Shown here: one piece after another, positions 5,625-7,147 of the stretch
Position numbering within the stretch: the first letter of the stretch is position 1
Layout of the letters: each line of letters starts with the position of its first letter
Program-made: the position numbers and the translations under genes
Source of the DNA: Gammaproteobacteria bacterium
GTDB lineage: Bacteria; Pseudomonadota; Gammaproteobacteria; BMS3Bbin11
DNA: 7,147 nt
Assembly (NCBI GenBank): GCA_030597275.1
Contig: JAUVSB010000072.1
Location: 1 to 7,147 of the forward strand
Reading direction: 5' to 3'
The notes under the pieces: generated by a model
Told to the model about the DNA's origin: nothing
What the model saw: the letters and a program-made list of their open reading frames with translations, nothing else
Databases searched by the model: none

Positions 5625-7147
5625 TCATTCATTACGGGATCCGTATCCCCCACCCCCGGGTGTTTTGATCAGTATTGAACCGCCGGCAGGTACATCAATT
5701 TCTGTGCAGGCTGGCAGGGCTAGATGTTTACCATCGGGATCAATATACCAGTTTTCACCTGTCTCACCAGCTTTTCCACCGGCCAGGCCAAAGGGTACTG
5801 TTTGGCGCCGGTTGGAAAGAATAGAGATTTTCATTCCTTGTTTAAAGCGTATACAGCGTTCTACGCCATCACCACCGACATGTTTACCGGACCCGCCACT
5901 ATTGTTACGCACTCTAAAATATTCAACCGTAACGGGAAAACGCTGTTCAAGAATTTCAGGGTCGGTAAGGCGGGAATTGGTCATGTGTGACTGTACAGCA
6001 CTAGTTCCATGGAAATCAGGGCCAGCACCGGTACCGCCGCAGATGGTCTCATAGTATTGGTAATTTTCATTACCGAAGGTGAAGTTATTCATTGTGCCCT
6101 GGGATGCTGCCATCACACCTAAAGCTGCAAACAGGCTGTCGACTATTATCTGTGAGGTCTCAACGTTACCGGCAACGACTGCTGCCGGGTAATCTGGGTT
6201 AATGAAAGTGTGTGGAGGTATCCGCAGTTCCAGCGGACGCATACAGCCTTCATTGAGTGGTAGATCCTTATCCACCAGGCAGCGAAACACATAGAGTACG
6301 GCTGCGCGACAGACTGCAGCGGGGGCATTGAAATTTGATGACAACTGATCTGAGGTGCCGGTAAAATCAATCAGTGCAGATTGCTGCTTGTGGTTTATCT
6401 GGATGTTGACGTTGATCTGCGCTCCGTTGTCCATGGTGCAGGTAAACGCTCCATCATTTAGCGAAGACAGGAGTGTTCTTACCGTTGCTTCGGCATTATC
6501 CAGTACATGGGACATGTAGCTACGGACCATGCCTGGCCCGAATTCTTCGATTAACTTATGCAGCTCGGAAATACCCTGTTGGTTGGCTGCAAGCTGCGCA
6601 CGACAATCCGCTAAATTCTGTTCGGGCTTGCGCGCGGGGTACTGACCCTGAGTTAACAGTTCAGTCAGTAGTGCTTCATCAAGCTGATAGTTCTGAACAA
6701 ACCTTATGTTATCCAGCAGGATGCCTTCTTCAGTGATACTGTGACTCCTGGCGGGCATAGAGCCAGGAGTGATGCCACCAATATCGGCATGATGACCGCG
6801 TGATGCAACGAAAAATAACAGTGCTGGATTTTGGCCATCACAGTCTTGCTCAAATACAGGCGTGATGACGGTGATATCTGGCAAGTGAGTGCCGCCCTGG
6901 TAGGGGTTGTTGAGAATGAAAGAGTCTCCGGGACTTATGCTGTTTTTATGCTTTTCAATCACCGCACGTACTGAATCAGACATCGAACCAAGGTGTACAG
7001 GAATGTGCGGGGCATTGGCTATCAGCTCACCCTCAGCCGTGAACAGGGCACAGGAAAAATCCATGCGTTCCTTGATGTTAACCGAGTGGCTGGTACGCTG
7101 AAGAACCAGGCCCATCTGTTCGGCAATGGCCATGAAGCGACGATTGA
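5625..7147 (-). CDS. 5-oxoprolinase / hydantoinase B family protein, C-terminal part
   Basis: This is an ATP-dependent amidohydrolase domain that opens cyclic amides such as 5-oxoproline or N-methylhydantoin in the cytoplasm. The frame continues past the right edge: residues NRRF precede the first in-window ATG (7133), and family alignments run through this point, so the true start is outside. Visible family motifs in order are RTSHSVNIKERMDFSCALF, APHIPVHLGSM, NPYQGGTHLPDIT, SRGHHADIGG, FNAPAAV, GNVETSQ, GGTGAGP, the NSGGSGKHVGGDG region and the C-terminal TPGGGGYG. The SVNIKER form and its surroundings resemble fused OPLAH-type 5-oxoprolinases, in which a HyuA half precedes this HyuB half. 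A separate hyuB gene starting just outside remains possible. The stop TGA is at 5625-5627, soon after GGGGYG, so the C terminus is complete. Confidence 0.92.
   Translation of the reverse strand, partial: NRRFMAIAEQMGLVLQRTSHSVNIKERMDFSCALFTAEGELIANAPHIPVHLGSMSDSVRAVIEKHKNSISPGDSFILNNPYQGGTHLPDITVITPVFEQDCDGQNPALLFFVASRGHHADIGGITPGSMPARSHSITEEGILLDNIRFVQNYQLDEALLTELLTQGQYPARKPEQNLADCRAQLAANQQGISELHKLIEEFGPGMVRSYMSHVLDNAEATVRTLLSSLNDGAFTCTMDNGAQINVNIQINHKQQSALIDFTGTSDQLSSNFNAPAAVCRAAVLYVFRCLVDKDLPLNEGCMRPLELRIPPHTFINPDYPAAVVAGNVETSQIIVDSLFAALGVMAASQGTMNNFTFGNENYQYYETICGGTGAGPDFHGTSAVQSHMTNSRLTDPEILEQRFPVTVEYFRVRNNSGGSGKHVGGDGVERCIRFKQGMKISILSNRRQTVPFGLAGGKAGETGENWYIDPDGKHLALPACTEIDVPAGGSILIKTPGGGGYGSRNE

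Overview
The window looks like a bacterial chromosome segment, most likely from a gammaproteobacterium. The reasons are a PpsR-type regulatory kinase, a Tat-exported Csp1-type copper storage protein, moderate GC, and a REP/REPIN-like inverted repeat of the kind common in that class. The assignment is an inference, because no rRNA or other marker gene is present. No tRNA, CRISPR array or insertion sequence was seen.

Left part, + strand (1-2999): the 3' end of a P2-type cation ATPase is followed after 6 nt by a site-2-type membrane metalloprotease with C-terminal CBS domains. After a further 122 nt comes a seven-helix CREST-superfamily (alkaline ceramidase-like) membrane hydrolase. The first two are almost certainly one transcription unit. 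The third may be part of it.

Middle, - strand (3059-4563): a DUF211 protein and a compact VIT1/CCC1-family membrane protein form a two-gene operon. A 9+6+9 dyad lies just upstream and is a candidate operator. Upstream of that is a Tat-exported, Cys-rich, four-helix-bundle copper storage protein with its own predicted sigma70-type promoter, and a hairpin behind it that probably terminates transcription. With the ATPase, this makes the centre of the window a loose metal/cation-homeostasis neighbourhood.

Right part, - strand (4651-7147): ppsR, which controls PEP synthase by phosphorylation and pyrophosphorolysis, starts at a TTG codon inside a heptanucleotide tandem repeat. That repeat runs straight into a perfect 23-bp inverted repeat (REPIN-like). 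Beyond it is the C-terminal part of a 5-oxoprolinase/hydantoinase B family enzyme, cut off by the window edge.

The points most worth a second look are the repeat-derived translation start of ppsR, the DUF211-VIT1 cassette with its dyad, the conserved catalytic set of the CREST protein, and the ATPase that lacks the key M6 aspartate. Nothing here is clearly a new multi-gene system. The DUF211-VIT1 pair is the nearest candidate for an under-described one.
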